From Rhodococcus pyridinivorans (GTDB lineage Bacteria; Actinomycetota; Actinomycetes; Mycobacteriales; Mycobacteriaceae): DNA of 64,000 nt. The stretch is taken from the NCBI RefSeq assembly GCF_900105195.1, contig NZ_FNRX01000002.1:2170001-2234000 (forward strand), given 5' to 3'. The notes under the pieces are model-generated. The model had not been told where the DNA came from. It worked only from the letters and a program-made list of their open reading frames with translations, and made no database searches. This document shows, one piece after another, positions 26,495 to 36,829 of this stretch (within the stretch, counting starts at the first letter, position 1; each line of letters begins with the position of its first letter). The position numbers and the translations under genes were made by a program.

Positions 26495-27348
26495 TCGCGG
26501 TCGCGCTCGCGCTTCTCGCGGCGGTCGGGTACGGCCTCAGCGATTTCGCCGGGGGTGCCGCCTCCCGTCGCGCGAGCGCACTCGGCGTCGTCGCCGTCAC
26601 CTACCCGGCTTCGCTCGTCGTGTCCCTGATCGCCGCGTCGATCGTCGGCGGCGACCTCACCGCGGCGTCCCTCGCGTGGGGTGCCGCAGCGGGCGTGGCC
26701 GGCGGCATCGCCGTCTGGTGGTTCTACCTCGCACTGGCGAACGGGCCGATGTCGGTCGTCTCACCGGTCACCGCTGTCGTCGTGGCCGGAATCCCCGTGC
26801 TGTTCGGGATCGCGACGGGGGACCGGCCAGGTCTGCTCGCCTATCTCGGCATCGTCGTCGCGGTGATCGCGGTGGGGCTGGTCAGCCGCGAATCCGACGA
26901 GACCGTCACCGGTGTCGGACACCCGCGCTTCACGTCGAGGATCGCGTGGTGGACGGTCGGATCGGGCATCGCCTTCGCGTTGTCGTTCATCGGCCTCGGT
27001 CAGGTCGGTACCGGCACCGGCCTGTGGCCGCTCGCCGCCTCCCGCGCGACCGCCACCCTCGTGGTCTGGCTGGTGATCGCCTTCTCGTGGCGCACCGTGG
27101 TGTGGCCGATCCGGTCGCTCCTGCCGATCCTGATCGGGATCGGCGTGATCGACGTGATCGCGAACGGTGCACTGCTGTTCGCCTACCAGCACGGCCTGCT
27201 GTCGCTGGTGAGCGTGATCGCGGCGCTGTATCCGGCGGTGACGGTGCTACTCGCCGTCATCGTGCTCGGAGAGCGCGTGAGCCGGGTGAAACTGCTCGGC
27301 CTGCTCGCAGCCGGACTGGCCGTCGCACTCGTCAGCCTGCCCGGCTGA
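26491..27348 (+). CDS. EamA/DMT-family transporter, probable CTG start
   Basis: A protein of about 285 aa with some ten hydrophobic helices in two EamA repeats ([21 protein letters not shown] near the start; [21 protein letters not shown] near the end). The first ATG/GTG/TTG in frame is only at 26620, which would delete the first helix. Clean EamA coding text runs back to a CTG at 26491, which overlaps the smpB stop (CTGA) and has GAAGGG 9 nt upstream. An in-frame stop at 26446 excludes a start further upstream than that. The substrate is probably a metabolite or amino acid; unknown. Confidence 0.7.
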   Translation: MIAVALALLAAVGYGLSDFAGGAASRRASALGVVAVTYPASLVVSLIAASIVGGDLTAASLAWGAAAGVAGGIAVWWFYLALANGPMSVVSPVTAVVVAGIPVLFGIATGDRPGLLAYLGIVVAVIAVGLVSRESDETVTGVGHPRFTSRIAWWTVGSGIAFALSFIGLGQVGTGTGLWPLAASRATATLVVWLVIAFSWRTVVWPIRSLLPILIGIGVIDVIANGALLFAYQHGLLSLVSVIAALYPAVTVLLAVIVLGERVSRVKLLGLLAAGLAVALVSLPG

Positions 27349-27543
27349 TCCGGGGTGGGGTGGGAAGAACACGAATCCTGGAGGCGCTGGACCCGGCATC
27401 GTGGAAAGCGCGTCACCGGACGGAGCGCTACGGGTGACACCCGGCGACGCCGGACTCGGGTCACCCCGACCCGGTTCCGTTGCCGGTGAGCGGCGGTGTG
27501 AGTAGCCTCATGACCCGGCAACGAATCGTTTTCGAAAATGGGA

Positions 27544-27572
27544 ATGACATCGGGCCTTCGGGTCGTTACAGT
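27544..27572 (+). promoter_or_regulatory. tmRNA promoter
   Basis: ATGACA (27544-27549, a TTGACA-like -35) and TACAGT (27567-27572, a -10) are separated by exactly 17 bp. They lie about 30 nt upstream of the mature tmRNA 5' end. Confidence 0.65.
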
Positions 27573-27603
27573 AGGTAGTCCTGCGAAGGTCGCAGGCGCG
27601 TAC

Positions 27604-27972
27604 GGGGCTGAACGGTTTCGACTGCGTACGTTGAGCAAGGGGAAGCGTGTCGGTGCAGGCAAGAGACCACCGTAAGCGTCGCTGCAACCAATTAAGCGCC
27701 GAGTCCACTCAGCGCGAGTACGCCCTCGCTGCCTAAGCGAGCGCGTCTCTGTCAGCCCGGGTTTGCTCTCGACCCGGATCCTGGCATCGACTAGAGAGCT
27801 CTACCGTACGGCTCGGTCGCGGAGACGTGCGGGACAACAAACAGCGACTGGGATCGTCATCTCGTCTTGTTCGCGAGAACGGGAGATCCGAGTAGAGACA
27901 TAGCGAACTGCACACGGAGAAGCCCTCGCGAGGCGGCGGAGGACCCGGGTTCGATTCCCGGCAGCTCCACCA
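27604..27972 (+). ncRNA. ssrA: Transfer-messenger RNA (tmRNA)
   Basis: The 5' end GGGGCTGAACGGTTTCGACT and the 3' end GGTTCGATTCCCGGCAGCTCCACCA form the tRNA-like half (GGGGCTG pairs CAGCTCC, CCA encoded). The tag reading frame at 27698-27736 encodes AESTQREYALAA then TAA, a standard actinobacterial tag ending ALAA. SmpB, its partner, is 1.1 kb upstream. Confidence 0.97.
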
Positions 27973-27975
27973 TCG

Positions 27976-28020
27976 ACCCGGGTAGGTGATCGACCATCGA
28001 TCACCTACCCGGGTTTCTTG
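27976..28020 (+). terminator. tmRNA terminator
   Basis: ACCCGGGTAGGTGATCGA (27976-27993) pairs perfectly with 27997-28014 (18 bp, CCA loop) and is followed by TTCTTGTT. This is a strong Rho-independent terminator. Confidence 0.92.
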
Positions 28021-28060
28021 TTGTCCGGGTGAGCCTGATCGGCAGCTTCGGGAAACGGCA

Positions 28061-28108
28061 GTGCCCGCCGTCGAGACTCAGAGGGTGAGTGTTCTCGACG
28101 ACGGGCAC
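28061..28108. repeat. Inverted repeat in the ssrA-pgm gap
   Basis: GTGCCCGCCGTCGAG (28061-28075) pairs with CTCGACGACGGGCAC (28094-28108), one mismatch, 18-nt loop. The gap between tmRNA and pgm (27973-28382, 410 nt) otherwise shows no convincing gene. A minus-strand frame there looks like chance. Confidence 0.5.
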
Positions 28109-28382
28109 GGTCGCTGTCGGTCCCGGAGACGTCGGAGACGGCGCCGAAACAGTGAGAGCGAAACGAAGAAATGTCCTCCCCGGCATCGTCTTCATTTCGT
28201 TCACTGAAGTTAGCCCACCTAATTGTGAACGCCAATACTACTTTCGGGTCAGAAACTTTGGTCCCATGGCCGTGATGACCTTTTCGTCAGTATCCGTACC
28301 GACGCGCGGATCGGGGTACTCATCCCGCGCGTGCCGCGGATCGGCGGCAAGATGAGAACACCACCATCGACGAGGAGAGCAC

Positions 28383-30011
<1,629 letters not shown>

Positions 30012-30071
30012 GCCCGCTCGCCCACCGCGCGACCGGGCGAGGTCGTGCGCCTCGCTAACATCGTGGGCATC

Positions 30072-31289
30072 ATGCGGACACGTGATGCGGCTTTGCCGCG
30101 GGAAATCTGGGTTCTGGTCGTCGCGAGTTTCGTGATCGCGCTCGGCTTCGGTCTCGTCGCTCCCGCGCTGCCCCAATTCGCGCGAAGCTTCGACGTCGGT
30201 GTGACGGCGGCGACGGTCGTCGTGTCGTCGTTCGCGGCGATGCGACTGCTCTTCGCACCCGCGAGCGGGTCGCTGGTGCAGAAGTTGGGGGAGCGGCCCG
30301 TCTACATCACGGGCCTGCTCATCGTCGCCCTGTCGACGGGCGCGTGCGCATTCGCGGCGAGCTACTGGCAGCTGCTCGTCTTCCGGGCCCTCGGCGGCAT
30401 CGGGTCGACGATGTTCACGGTGTCGGCGCTCGGTCTGCTCGTGCGGATCGCGCCCCCGGACGCCCGCGGGCGTGTGTCCGGCCTGTACGCGACCAGCTTC
30501 CTCATGGGCAACATCCTCGGCCCGCTCTTCGGCGGTGCCCTTATCGGACTGGGGCTGCGCGCACCCTTTCTCATCTACGCCGTGGCGCTGCTCGTCGCGG
30601 CCTCGGTCGTGGGGATCAGCCTGCGCTCGTCGGAACTCGCCCGTCCCGACAGTGGGGACGGCGTGCCCGTCATGCGCCTGCGCGACGCGCTGCGCTCGCC
30701 GGTCTACCGCGCGGCGCTGGGATCGAACTTCGCCAACGGCTGGGTGGTGTTCGGGGTCCGCGTGGCGATGGTGCCTCTGTTCGTCGTCGAGGCGCTCGAC
30801 GAGGGTGAGGCGTTCGCGGGTGTCGCGCTGACCGCCTTCGCGGTGGGCAACGCACTCGTCCTCATCAAGTCGGGCAAGCTGTCCGACCGGTTCGGGCGGC
30901 GCCCCTTCGTCCTGGCCGGTCTGGTGGTGTGCGGGGTCAGCACGATCGCCATGGGATTCACCGAGAGCGTCGTCTGGTTCCTCATCACCTCGTTCGTGGC
31001 GGGTATGGGGTCCGGGCTGTCGAATCCCTCGCAACAGGCCGCCGTCGCCGACGTCGTGGGCAGCAAGGCCCGGGGCGGGCCGGTGCTCGCGACCTTCCAG
31101 ATGGTCGCCGATGTCGGCGCGGTGATCGGTCCGGTCGCCGCAGGCTTCCTCGCGGACCGGTTGTCCTACTCGACGGCCTTCGCGGTCACGGGTGTGATCA
31201 TGCTAGCGGCGACGCTGCCGTGGTTCGTCGTCGGACGCCCCCGGGTCGTCGAGCAGGCGACACAGGTGACCGACGACACGGCGCGGTGA
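30072..31289 (+). CDS. MFS transporter
   Basis: A 405-aa major-facilitator protein with 12 predicted helices and the loop 8-9 motif GKLSDRFGRRPF. It resembles small-molecule/drug exporters, but the substrate cannot be read from sequence. The open frame extends to GTG 30045. I chose ATG 30072 because TAACAT at 30056-30061 is a good -10 box that would place the transcript start after the earlier GTGs. Confidence 0.88.
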   Translation: MRTRDAALPREIWVLVVASFVIALGFGLVAPALPQFARSFDVGVTAATVVVSSFAAMRLLFAPASGSLVQKLGERPVYITGLLIVALSTGACAFAASYWQLLVFRALGGIGSTMFTVSALGLLVRIAPPDARGRVSGLYATSFLMGNILGPLFGGALIGLGLRAPFLIYAVALLVAASVVGISLRSSELARPDSGDGVPVMRLRDALRSPVYRAALGSNFANGWVVFGVRVAMVPLFVVEALDEGEAFAGVALTAFAVGNALVLIKSGKLSDRFGRRPFVLAGLVVCGVSTIAMGFTESVVWFLITSFVAGMGSGLSNPSQQAAVADVVGSKARGGPVLATFQMVADVGAVIGPVAAGFLADRLSYSTAFAVTGVIMLAATLPWFVVGRPRVVEQATQVTDDTAR

Positions 31290-31315
31290 GACGACCGCCC
31301 GGTATTGTCGCCGGC

Positions 31316-31807
31316 ATGTGGGTCGGTCTCGTCTCCACGCTCGCCCGATACGGTCTGGCGGCAGTGTGGCTCGTCTCCGGTTGGGTGAAGTTCTCGGATC
31401 CGACGCAGACCGTCGTGGCGGTACGGGCGTACCAGATTTTGCCCACCGGCTGGGTGCGGCCGTTCGCCGCCGCCTTCCCCGTTCTCGAACTGGCCCTGGG
31501 CCTGGTCCTGCTCGTCGGTCTCGCGACGCGCTTCGCAGCGCTCGTCAGCGCCTTGGGGCTGGTCGCGCTCGTCGCCGCGATCGCCTCGGCGTGGGCGCGC
31601 GGCCTGTCGATCGATTGCGGCTGCTTCGGGGGAGGAGGTGTGGTCGAGGGCGTCGACGGCCGCGACTACGCGATCGAGATCGCCCGCGACGTCGGCTTCC
31701 TGGCGATGTCGATATGGCTGGTCGTCCGGCCGCGCACCTGGTTCGCGCTCGGTCCGGGTTCATGTGCTTCCCTCTCAGCGGCCCCTCAGCCGTCGATGGC
31801 AGAGTGA
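31316..31807 (+). CDS. MauE/DoxX-type redox membrane protein
   Basis: A 163-aa protein with four membrane helices and the motif IDCGCFGGGG after helix 3, whose cysteines fit the MauE/DoxX-like family that hands electrons or disulfides to periplasmic oxidoreductases. TATTGT at 31303-31308 is 7 nt before ATG 31316, suggesting a leaderless start. It is followed 41 nt later by a DsbA-like gene, so the two probably form a disulfide-exchange pair. Confidence 0.82.
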   Translation: MWVGLVSTLARYGLAAVWLVSGWVKFSDPTQTVVAVRAYQILPTGWVRPFAAAFPVLELALGLVLLVGLATRFAALVSALGLVALVAAIASAWARGLSIDCGCFGGGGVVEGVDGRDYAIEIARDVGFLAMSIWLVVRPRTWFALGPGSCASLSAAPQPSMAE

Positions 31808-31848
31808 GATCGTCCTTCCCCACCGACGAGCAGTAGAGGGCAGCATCC

Positions 31849-32598
31849 GTGAGCGCGAAGAAGGTCTCATCCGGCAAGTACACACCGCAGCCGACGTCGA
31901 ACAGGGTCACCTACATTCTCGGCGGCATCGCGATCCTGGTGATCGGTGCGCTCGTCATCGGTGGTGTCCTGTGGTCGTCGGGCAGCGGCGATCCCCGCAA
32001 CGACGGTTACGGCTCCGTGCAGAACGGCGCGGTGGAAGTGTCGATCGAGGACGACGGCGCAATCCTGCTGGGCCGCCCCGACGCCCCACGGACCGTCGAC
32101 CTGTTCGAGGACCCGCTGTGCCCCTACTGCGCCGAACTCGAACACAAGCACTCGCAGGAGCTCGCCCAGGCGATCGACGACGGCCAATTGGCGATCCGGT
32201 ACCGGATGCTCGCTTTCCTCGACCGGGCGTCGAGCAGCGGCGACTACTCGACCCGCGCGGTGGCGGCGGCGCAGTGCGTCGCCGAGAGCGGCGATGCCCG
32301 CGCGTTCTCCGCATTCCACGACGCCCTGCTGTCGCCCGACAACCAACCGGCCGAGGGTGGCGACGGTGACATCGACAACGCGGGTCTCGCGCAGATGGCG
32401 CGCGACGCGGGTGCCTCCGAGGACGTCGCGCAGTGCATCACCGACGGCGCCCGGATCGATCAGGCCTCGGCCGACGCGGAGGCGGGACGCCGTCTGCTCG
32501 CGACGACCGGAGCGGCCGGCACGCCGGCTGTCGTGTACGAGGGGACCGTTATCGACGCCCTCGGCGACGAGAACTGGGTGACCGAACTCGTCGGATAG
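31849..32598 (+). CDS. Membrane-anchored DsbA-family thiol-disulfide oxidoreductase
   Basis: A 249-aa protein with one N-terminal membrane anchor (about residues 22-44) and an extracytoplasmic thioredoxin/DsbA fold. The active site is C91-P-Y-C94 and the cis-proline lies in AAGTPAVVYEG. Two more cysteines (AAQCVAES and VAQCITDG) may form a structural disulfide. It should oxidise or isomerise disulfides in exported proteins, with electron transfer through the MauE-like neighbour. The GTG start is at 31849. Confidence 0.9.
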   Translation: MSAKKVSSGKYTPQPTSNRVTYILGGIAILVIGALVIGGVLWSSGSGDPRNDGYGSVQNGAVEVSIEDDGAILLGRPDAPRTVDLFEDPLCPYCAELEHKHSQELAQAIDDGQLAIRYRMLAFLDRASSSGDYSTRAVAAAQCVAESGDARAFSAFHDALLSPDNQPAEGGDGDIDNAGLAQMARDAGASEDVAQCITDGARIDQASADAEAGRRLLATTGAAGTPAVVYEGTVIDALGDENWVTELVG

Positions 32599-32744
32599 AC
32601 GGAGCGGTGGCGGGAGCTGCGCACGGTGCGTGCTCCCGCCACAGTCACGCTGTCTACCAGCCGATTTGTTGGCGTCGAGCGCTATGGTGTAGTTTTCTTT
32701 CAGCGCGAAGGGGTCAACCGGAGCGCAACGGTACAACCGAATAC

Positions 32745-32817
32745 GGGGCTATGGCGCAGCTGGTAGCGCACCACACTGGCAGTGTGGGGGTCAGGGGTTC
32801 GAGTCCCCTTAGCTCCA
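32745..32817 (+). tRNA. tRNA-Ala (GGC), copy 1
   Basis: A 73-nt cloverleaf without encoded CCA. The acceptor GGGGCTA pairs with TAGCTCC, the anticodon GGC sits in CACACTGGCAGTGTG, and the T-loop is GGTTCGAGTCC. Confidence 0.96.
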
Positions 32818-32825
32818 CAAGATCG

Positions 32826-32860
32826 CTACAGGCGAGAGTTCACGCTCTCGCCTGTAGTCT
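32826..32860 (+). terminator. Hairpin between the two tRNA-Ala copies
   Basis: CTACAGGCGAGAG (32826-32838) and CTCTCGCCTGTAG (32845-32857) form a perfect 13-bp stem with loop TTCACG, followed by TCTTCGG. It suggests the two tRNAs are separate units. Confidence 0.7.
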
Positions 32861-32890
32861 TCGGTGGCGGTCCCCGTCAGGGCCGTGCAA

Positions 32891-32963
32891 GGGGCTATGG
32901 CGCAGCTGGTAGCGCACCACACTGGCAGTGTGGGGGTCAGGGGTTCGAGTCCCCTTAGCTCCA
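32891..32963 (+). tRNA. tRNA-Ala (GGC), copy 2
   Basis: All 73 bases are identical to the copy 146 nt upstream. The accessory zone with insertion-sequence debris begins right after it, so its 3' end is a candidate attachment site, though I see no second att copy in the window. Confidence 0.96.
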
Positions 32964-32984
32964 CGTAAGTTGAGAAAATCGAAA

Positions 32985-33018
32985 CCTGCCCCGCCTGAGT
33001 GCGGGGCAGGCTCGTTTC
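32985..33018 (+). terminator. Terminator after tRNA-Ala copy 2
   Basis: CCTGCCCCGC (32985-32994) and GCGGGGCAGG (33001-33010) make a 10-bp stem with loop CTGAGT, followed by CTCGTTTCTG. Confidence 0.75.
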
Positions 33019-33105
33019 TGCGGTCACAGGCTCGGGGATGTCGGTGTTGACGTGATCCGGGTCGGCCTGACACGCCGAGCAGCGAGCTTGGCGGAAGGAT
33101 CGACC

Positions 33106-33265
33106 ATGACGGAAACACTGGAGCCCATGGCGGACGAGATGAACCAGCTGGAGTTGGCGCAGCAACTACTGGCCCAGGCCGAGGAACAAGGCGTCTAACT
33201 GATGGGCCCGAACGGACTGCTCGGGCAGTTGACGAAGACCGTGCTCGAAACCGCACTCGACGCTG
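33106..33265 (+). pseudogene. N-terminal remnant of an IS256-type transposase
   Basis: ATG 33106 opens a frame with the N-terminal pattern of IS256-family transposases (QQLLAQAEEQGV ... LMGPNGLLGQLTKTVLETALDAE). An in-frame TAA at 33196 interrupts it, and the match ends at about 33265, where the expected catalytic part is gone. The frame continues to a stop at 33384 with unrelated sequence (...DEFVKRVQDISEDHPVLDLSSTS). Only about 5% of a transposase gene remains, so it cannot move. Confidence 0.6.
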
Positions 33266-33471
33266 AGGAACGAGCCGACGAGAGTGTCGACGCGGTCGAG
33301 GTTCAGCCCGGCGACGAATTCGTCAAACGGGTGCAGGACATCAGCGAGGATCACCCCGTGTTAGACCTGAGTTCCACGAGTTGACGTCGTTTCTAGCCAA
33401 TTCGTTAGGATCGCTGCAGGTCACGAGTTCGAGCATGTGGCGCGCGGGTCACTAATCGAGCGGAGTTTGGG

Positions 33472-33669
33472 GGTGGTGGATCTGTACGTGGTGCAGTGCA
33501 AGACCGCCTCCGGGGCCATCGGCGTGCAGATCTGGGAGAAGATCCGCGGTCGGCGCCAGATGATCGCGCACATCGGCTCGGCTCACACGCCGGCGAGCTT
33601 GCGGCATTGATCGAGATTGCTAAGCAACGAATCAACGCTAACCAGCACGAACTCGATCTCGGGCTGGAG
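33472..33669 (+). pseudogene. N-terminal remnant of an IS1634-type transposase, frameshifted
   Basis: From a GTG at 33472 the text reads VVQCKTASGAIGVQIWEKIR ... MIAHIGSAHTPA, the start typical of IS1634-family transposases. The frame hits a stop at about 33608, but the next frame continues the family text (GELAALIEIAKQRINANQHELDLGLE). One base change separates the two halves. After about 33669 the match ends and lower-GC unrelated sequence follows. Confidence 0.6.
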
Positions 33670-33840
33670 GATCGAGCCTCGGCGGTGGTCCGAGGTGAGA
33701 TAGTTTTGAGCCACCCACCGGATGGCTCTCGGGCATCAGAAGTTACCGTTGGATACAGTTCACTTGGCCTCCCCGAAACCATAACCGAGAGATTCAAGAA
33801 CGAGGCAGGCCAGACGTTTAGCCGATCAAGGATAAAGTGA
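33670..33840 (+). other. 3' end of an unrecognised ORF, lower GC
   Basis: The frame that leaves the IS1634 remnant reads VVRGEIVLSHPPDGSRASEV, then VGYSSLGLPETITERFKNEA, and stops at 33840, 7 nt before the next ATG. It has clearly lower GC than the flanks and looks like the C-terminal tail of a gene whose front was replaced by insertion-sequence debris. I do not recognise the family. Confidence 0.35.
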
Positions 33841-33847
33841 TACAGCA

Positions 33848-34248
33848 ATGCCAACCACATTGACAGTTGATAACGAAACAGTCGAAGCTCTTGTCGAGAA
33901 ACTCTCCAACGACCGCTATTTTCTCGCCGAATATCCCGCAGACCACGCTGCCTTTATCCTCTTTACGAGTCAAACACAATAAAACTCCTTGCCGCCGCTT
34001 ATGGGTCTCAGCGTGAGGATAACGTCGGCGACATCCACCCCAAGACGTTTGGGATTCTAAAAGCGGTAGTCAACAACACTTGGCTCGACAACCGGGAAGA
34101 CCAACCCGGCGAACCTGTCGCAGGGGTGATCCAGTGCGACCTCGAGGCGAAGTCCGCAACCGTGACCTACCACCTCGGCAACGAAGCCGAGGCCTGGCGC
34201 TTCAACGATGACAACTCCATGGAGCTTCGAGCCGCGCTGGCCCCCTGA
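33848..34248 (+). pseudogene. Unrecognised ORF of about 133 codons, frameshifted
   Basis: ATG 33848 gives MPTTLTVDNETVEALVEKLS ... AAFILFTSQTQ and stops at 33982. An overlapping frame continues smoothly (LYESNTIKLLAAAYG ... KTFGILKAVVNNTWLDNRED ... ELRAALAP) to a TGA at 34248. One inserted or lost base around 33960 would join them into an acidic soluble protein. Its place just after the tail of another foreign ORF resembles an immunity gene after a toxin tail, but this is only positional inference; there is no family match. Confidence 0.45.
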
Positions 34249-34274
34249 CCCGACCCCCACTGAGAGGACTTGGC

Positions 34275-34760
34275 ATGCCCGCTCCCCAGACGACTGACCC
34301 GACAGCGCTGCTCGGCCGGTGGGAATTGACCGGCTTCTCCGAACAGGACGCCGGACACCGCTCGGGCAGCTACGCGATCATCTTCCGCGACCGTTCGCTC
34401 TACACCCCGGAAACCATCTCCCCCGCCGGAGGCGAAACGCTCGAGATCACCGACTCCGACGGCGAGGTCCACTTCTCGATGCGAGGCGGCGCCAAGGTCC
34501 CCTGGACCTCCGCCGAGAAGGAGCAGGGCGTCCTGACCGACTCGATCGAGGACCAGGACGGACGCATCGTCAGCAGCGTGGCGCCATACCTCCGCATGGA
34601 GCGACTCGTGGACGGCACCTGGGTGAGCAAGTACTCCGACAGCGACCTCGACATGAACAGCAACCTGTTCACCGACGGCCCCGACCTCATCCTGATGGTC
34701 ACCACCATCGTCGACGAACTCTACGTCACCAAATACTTCTACCGCTTCTCCCCAGCCTGA
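34275..34760 (+). CDS. Hypothetical protein, possibly lipocalin-like barrel
   Basis: A 161-aa soluble acidic protein. The opening LLGRWELTGFSEQDAGHR and the strand-rich text (GSYAIIFRDRSLYTPETI ... YVTKYFYRFSP) suggest a small beta-barrel. There is no signal peptide, catalytic motif or recognisable family. ATG 34275 has GAGAGGA 7 nt upstream, so it is likely translated. GC and codon use return to the chromosome average here, unlike the preceding 600 bp. It is followed by an ISL3-type end fragment. Confidence 0.6.
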   Translation: MPAPQTTDPTALLGRWELTGFSEQDAGHRSGSYAIIFRDRSLYTPETISPAGGETLEITDSDGEVHFSMRGGAKVPWTSAEKEQGVLTDSIEDQDGRIVSSVAPYLRMERLVDGTWVSKYSDSDLDMNSNLFTDGPDLILMVTTIVDELYVTKYFYRFSPA

Positions 34761-34781
34761 GCATTCCGTGCGACCATTACA

Positions 34782-34950
34782 GGCTCTTCCCAGATGACGG
34801 TGTAGGTCGGCCGGGCGCGTCGGTCCGCAGATAGACGTCGAGGTCTCCCGACGATGGAGGTTCCTACGCCATCCATCCGAAAGACCTCGACGTGTCCGAC
34901 GCTACCCCGCCGGCCGGCTTCGGCCGCCCTGACCTGACCGCCTTCGCGGC
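34782..34950 (+). mobile_element. Left-end fragment of an ISL3-type element
   Basis: GGCTCTTCCCAGATGACGG at 34782 resembles an ISL3-family terminal inverted repeat. The following stretch (GTCGAGGTCTCC...GACGATGGAGG...AAAGACCTCGACGTG, 34840-34895) parallels the ISL3 remnant at 40690-40755. A GTG at 34892 then starts VSDATPPAGF...PDLTAFA, the N-terminus of an ISL3 transposase, which ends at a stop after about 26 codons. From 34951 to 35175 I see no gene. Confidence 0.5.
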
Positions 34951-35175
34951 TCATCCCAATCGACCCTGATCGGGTCTGCTGACCTCCTCGACGAGAACGC
35001 AGCGACATCACAGCCACCCGACCCCGACCGTCCGGGAAGCCGGGGCACGTCACATGGCCTGTGCTGCGGGCGTGTCGAGTGGGTCGTCCAGGGGCGACGC
35101 AGGAGCGTCGACGCGACGTGCTGAGAGGTGGTTCCAACCGAGCGCTAGGACACCGGCTACAGGCATGGCGATAGG

Positions 35176-36117
35176 TCAGGAACGGCGTCGCTCCCTGCGC
35201 AGGAGGGAGCGCAGAGTCTCGGCGTTCGCGTAGCCGACCCGTAGCGCGATCTCGGCGGAGGTGAGGTCCGTGGTTGCTGAGAGGTGCCGAGCTCGTTCGA
35301 TGCGAAGCCGTTGGACGAAGCCGAGCGGAGTGAGGTTGAGCGCCGCACGGACTCGTCGTTCGAGGGTCCGCCGGCTGGTGCCGAGCGACTGCGCGACGAA
35401 GGCGACGTTGAACGGTTCGTCCAGGCGGGCGCGCACGAAGCGTTCGAACTCGACGACGATCGGGTCCTCGTGCCGGAGATGTTCGTAGGCGACGAAGGCC
35501 GCCTGCGACGGACGCTCGTCGATGATGAGGAGCTTGGCGACATATTGGGCCAGGTCGGGGCTGATCGATCGCACGAGTGAGAGCGCGAGGTCGATGTGGG
35601 CGAACGCGGCGCCGGCGGTGACGAGGTTCCCGTCGACCACGACCATGGTGTCGAGATCGAGGGCGACGGTCGGATAGCGCTTCAGGAACTCCGGCCCCAG
35701 GAACCAGCTGGTCGTCGCCCGCCGATGATTCATCCGTCCGGTCTCGGCGACGGCGAACACGCCGGTGCACGCCGCGGCGATCCGGGTGGTCGCGTCGTCG
35801 AGGCGCCCGAGTGAGGCGATGACCGAACGTGCATCTCGGCTCTGGAGGGCGTCGTTGGTAGCGGCGGCCGTGAGGGTTCCAAGCGCAGGGACGATGACCA
35901 CGTCGAACTCTCCGGACTCCGACAGCGGGTGGTCTACCGACAGGGTCATCGATGCCGTCGTGGTCACTCGCCGTTTCGGTCCGAGGATGGCGAGTTCGAT
36001 CGGGTCGATCCGCGGGTCGACATCGCCGCGGGCTCCGTCGGCCACCCGCACGATGTCGATGACCGACGCGACAGCCGAACCGAAGCAGCCGTCGATCGCG
36101 ATCAGTCCGATACGCAT
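35176..36117 (-). CDS. GlxA-type AraC-family regulator with DJ-1/PfpI domain
   Basis: A 313-aa regulator: an N-terminal DJ-1/PfpI-like domain (MRIGLIAIDGCFGSAVASVI ... AACTGVFAVAETG at the nucleophile-elbow position) and a C-terminal AraC double helix-turn-helix (FNVAFVAQSLGTSRRTLERR; SAEIALRVGYANAETLRSLL). TATTGT at 36125-36130 is 7 nt before ATG 36117, so it is probably leaderless. It is divergent from the small monooxygenase gene, its most likely target. Confidence 0.9.
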   Translation of the reverse strand: MRIGLIAIDGCFGSAVASVIDIVRVADGARGDVDPRIDPIELAILGPKRRVTTTASMTLSVDHPLSESGEFDVVIVPALGTLTAAATNDALQSRDARSVIASLGRLDDATTRIAAACTGVFAVAETGRMNHRRATTSWFLGPEFLKRYPTVALDLDTMVVVDGNLVTAGAAFAHIDLALSLVRSISPDLAQYVAKLLIIDERPSQAAFVAYEHLRHEDPIVVEFERFVRARLDEPFNVAFVAQSLGTSRRTLERRVRAALNLTPLGFVQRLRIERARHLSATTDLTSAEIALRVGYANAETLRSLLRRERRRS

Positions 36118-36224
36118 GGCGCGAACAATAGCAATACTGTCGTATACGCCACTCCCCACCGGCCCTCGCTCGTCATACGCTGAACTCGCCCCACGAAGAA
36201 CCCCGACTTCAAGGAGAACCCCTC

Positions 36225-36536
36225 ATGTCCACACCAGCATCACTTCCGTATGCATTCGTCGCCAAGATCGTCGCGGCCGATGGACAGCACGACGCGCTCG
36301 CCGATCTGCTCGCCGGCGCTGTCGCACTCGCCAACGAAGAAGTAGGAACGATTGTCTGGTTCGCGGCTAGGACCCACGCCGACACCTTCTGGATCTTCGA
36401 TGCATTCCCCGACGAGGCCGCTCGCGACGCCCACGCCAACGGCGCCATCGTCGCAGCCCTGATGGCCAACCAGCACCTCCTCGGCGCAGCACCCGAGATC
36501 CTGGCGGCCGACGTCCTCGCGTCCAAGCTCCCGTAG
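36225..36536 (+). CDS. Antibiotic biosynthesis monooxygenase (ABM)-like protein
   Basis: A 103-aa ferredoxin-like alpha+beta-barrel protein of the ABM/YgiN type (VAKIVAADGQHDALADLLAGAVALANEEVGTIVWFAARTH, then WIFDAFPDEAARDAHANG). Members are small cofactor-free monooxygenases or dimeric binding proteins. ATG 36225 has AAGGAG upstream. It is divergent from the GlxA-type regulator. 36537-36830 has no gene I can support. Confidence 0.82.
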   Translation: MSTPASLPYAFVAKIVAADGQHDALADLLAGAVALANEEVGTIVWFAARTHADTFWIFDAFPDEAARDAHANGAIVAALMANQHLLGAAPEILAADVLASKLP

Positions 36537-36829
36537 TCCGCCAACGCACGAGACGATCGCGCCCCGCCGAGCCGTCGGACCCGACCGCCTCGACACCCGC
36601 ACCACGTTGACGATCCCCGACGGGCCGATCACGAGGAGGCCAGGCAACACCAGGCGCAAGCCTGGAGCGGCACTGTTTCACCGGTGGTCATCGAGAGAGC
36701 CAGCGCGGTTCCATGGCAGCGCAACTGTGTCAACTTGCCCTCCGTCCCGCGAGGCGCCGTGGGCGGGTCGTGGTTGCGATCCGTTGCCGTGACGGGAGAC
36801 GCGTTGCGCGTCGCAGCGATGACGGGTCG

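Noticed and set aside
28001..28235. Minus-strand frames of 67-76 codons between ssrA and pgm
   Set aside because: They run through the tmRNA terminator, have no ribosome site or coding bias, and resemble no protein.
28205..28235. TTAG-n5-CTAA near 28211, similar to an iron box
   Set aside because: Only the outer bases match and the downstream gene (pgm) gives no iron context.
32745..32963. CRISPR-like repeat from the repeated 73-bp units
   Set aside because: Both units fold as tRNA-Ala and there are only two.
33166..33354. Minus-strand ORF reading DVLHPFDEFVAGLNLDRVD
   Set aside because: Tempting as coding text, but it is the complement of the IS256 remnant and its tail and no family is recognised.
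34739..35770. 343-codon minus-strand frame over the ISL3 end and the GlxA-type gene
   Set aside because: It is Arg-rich, overlaps a clear regulator in another frame, and reads through insertion-sequence debris.
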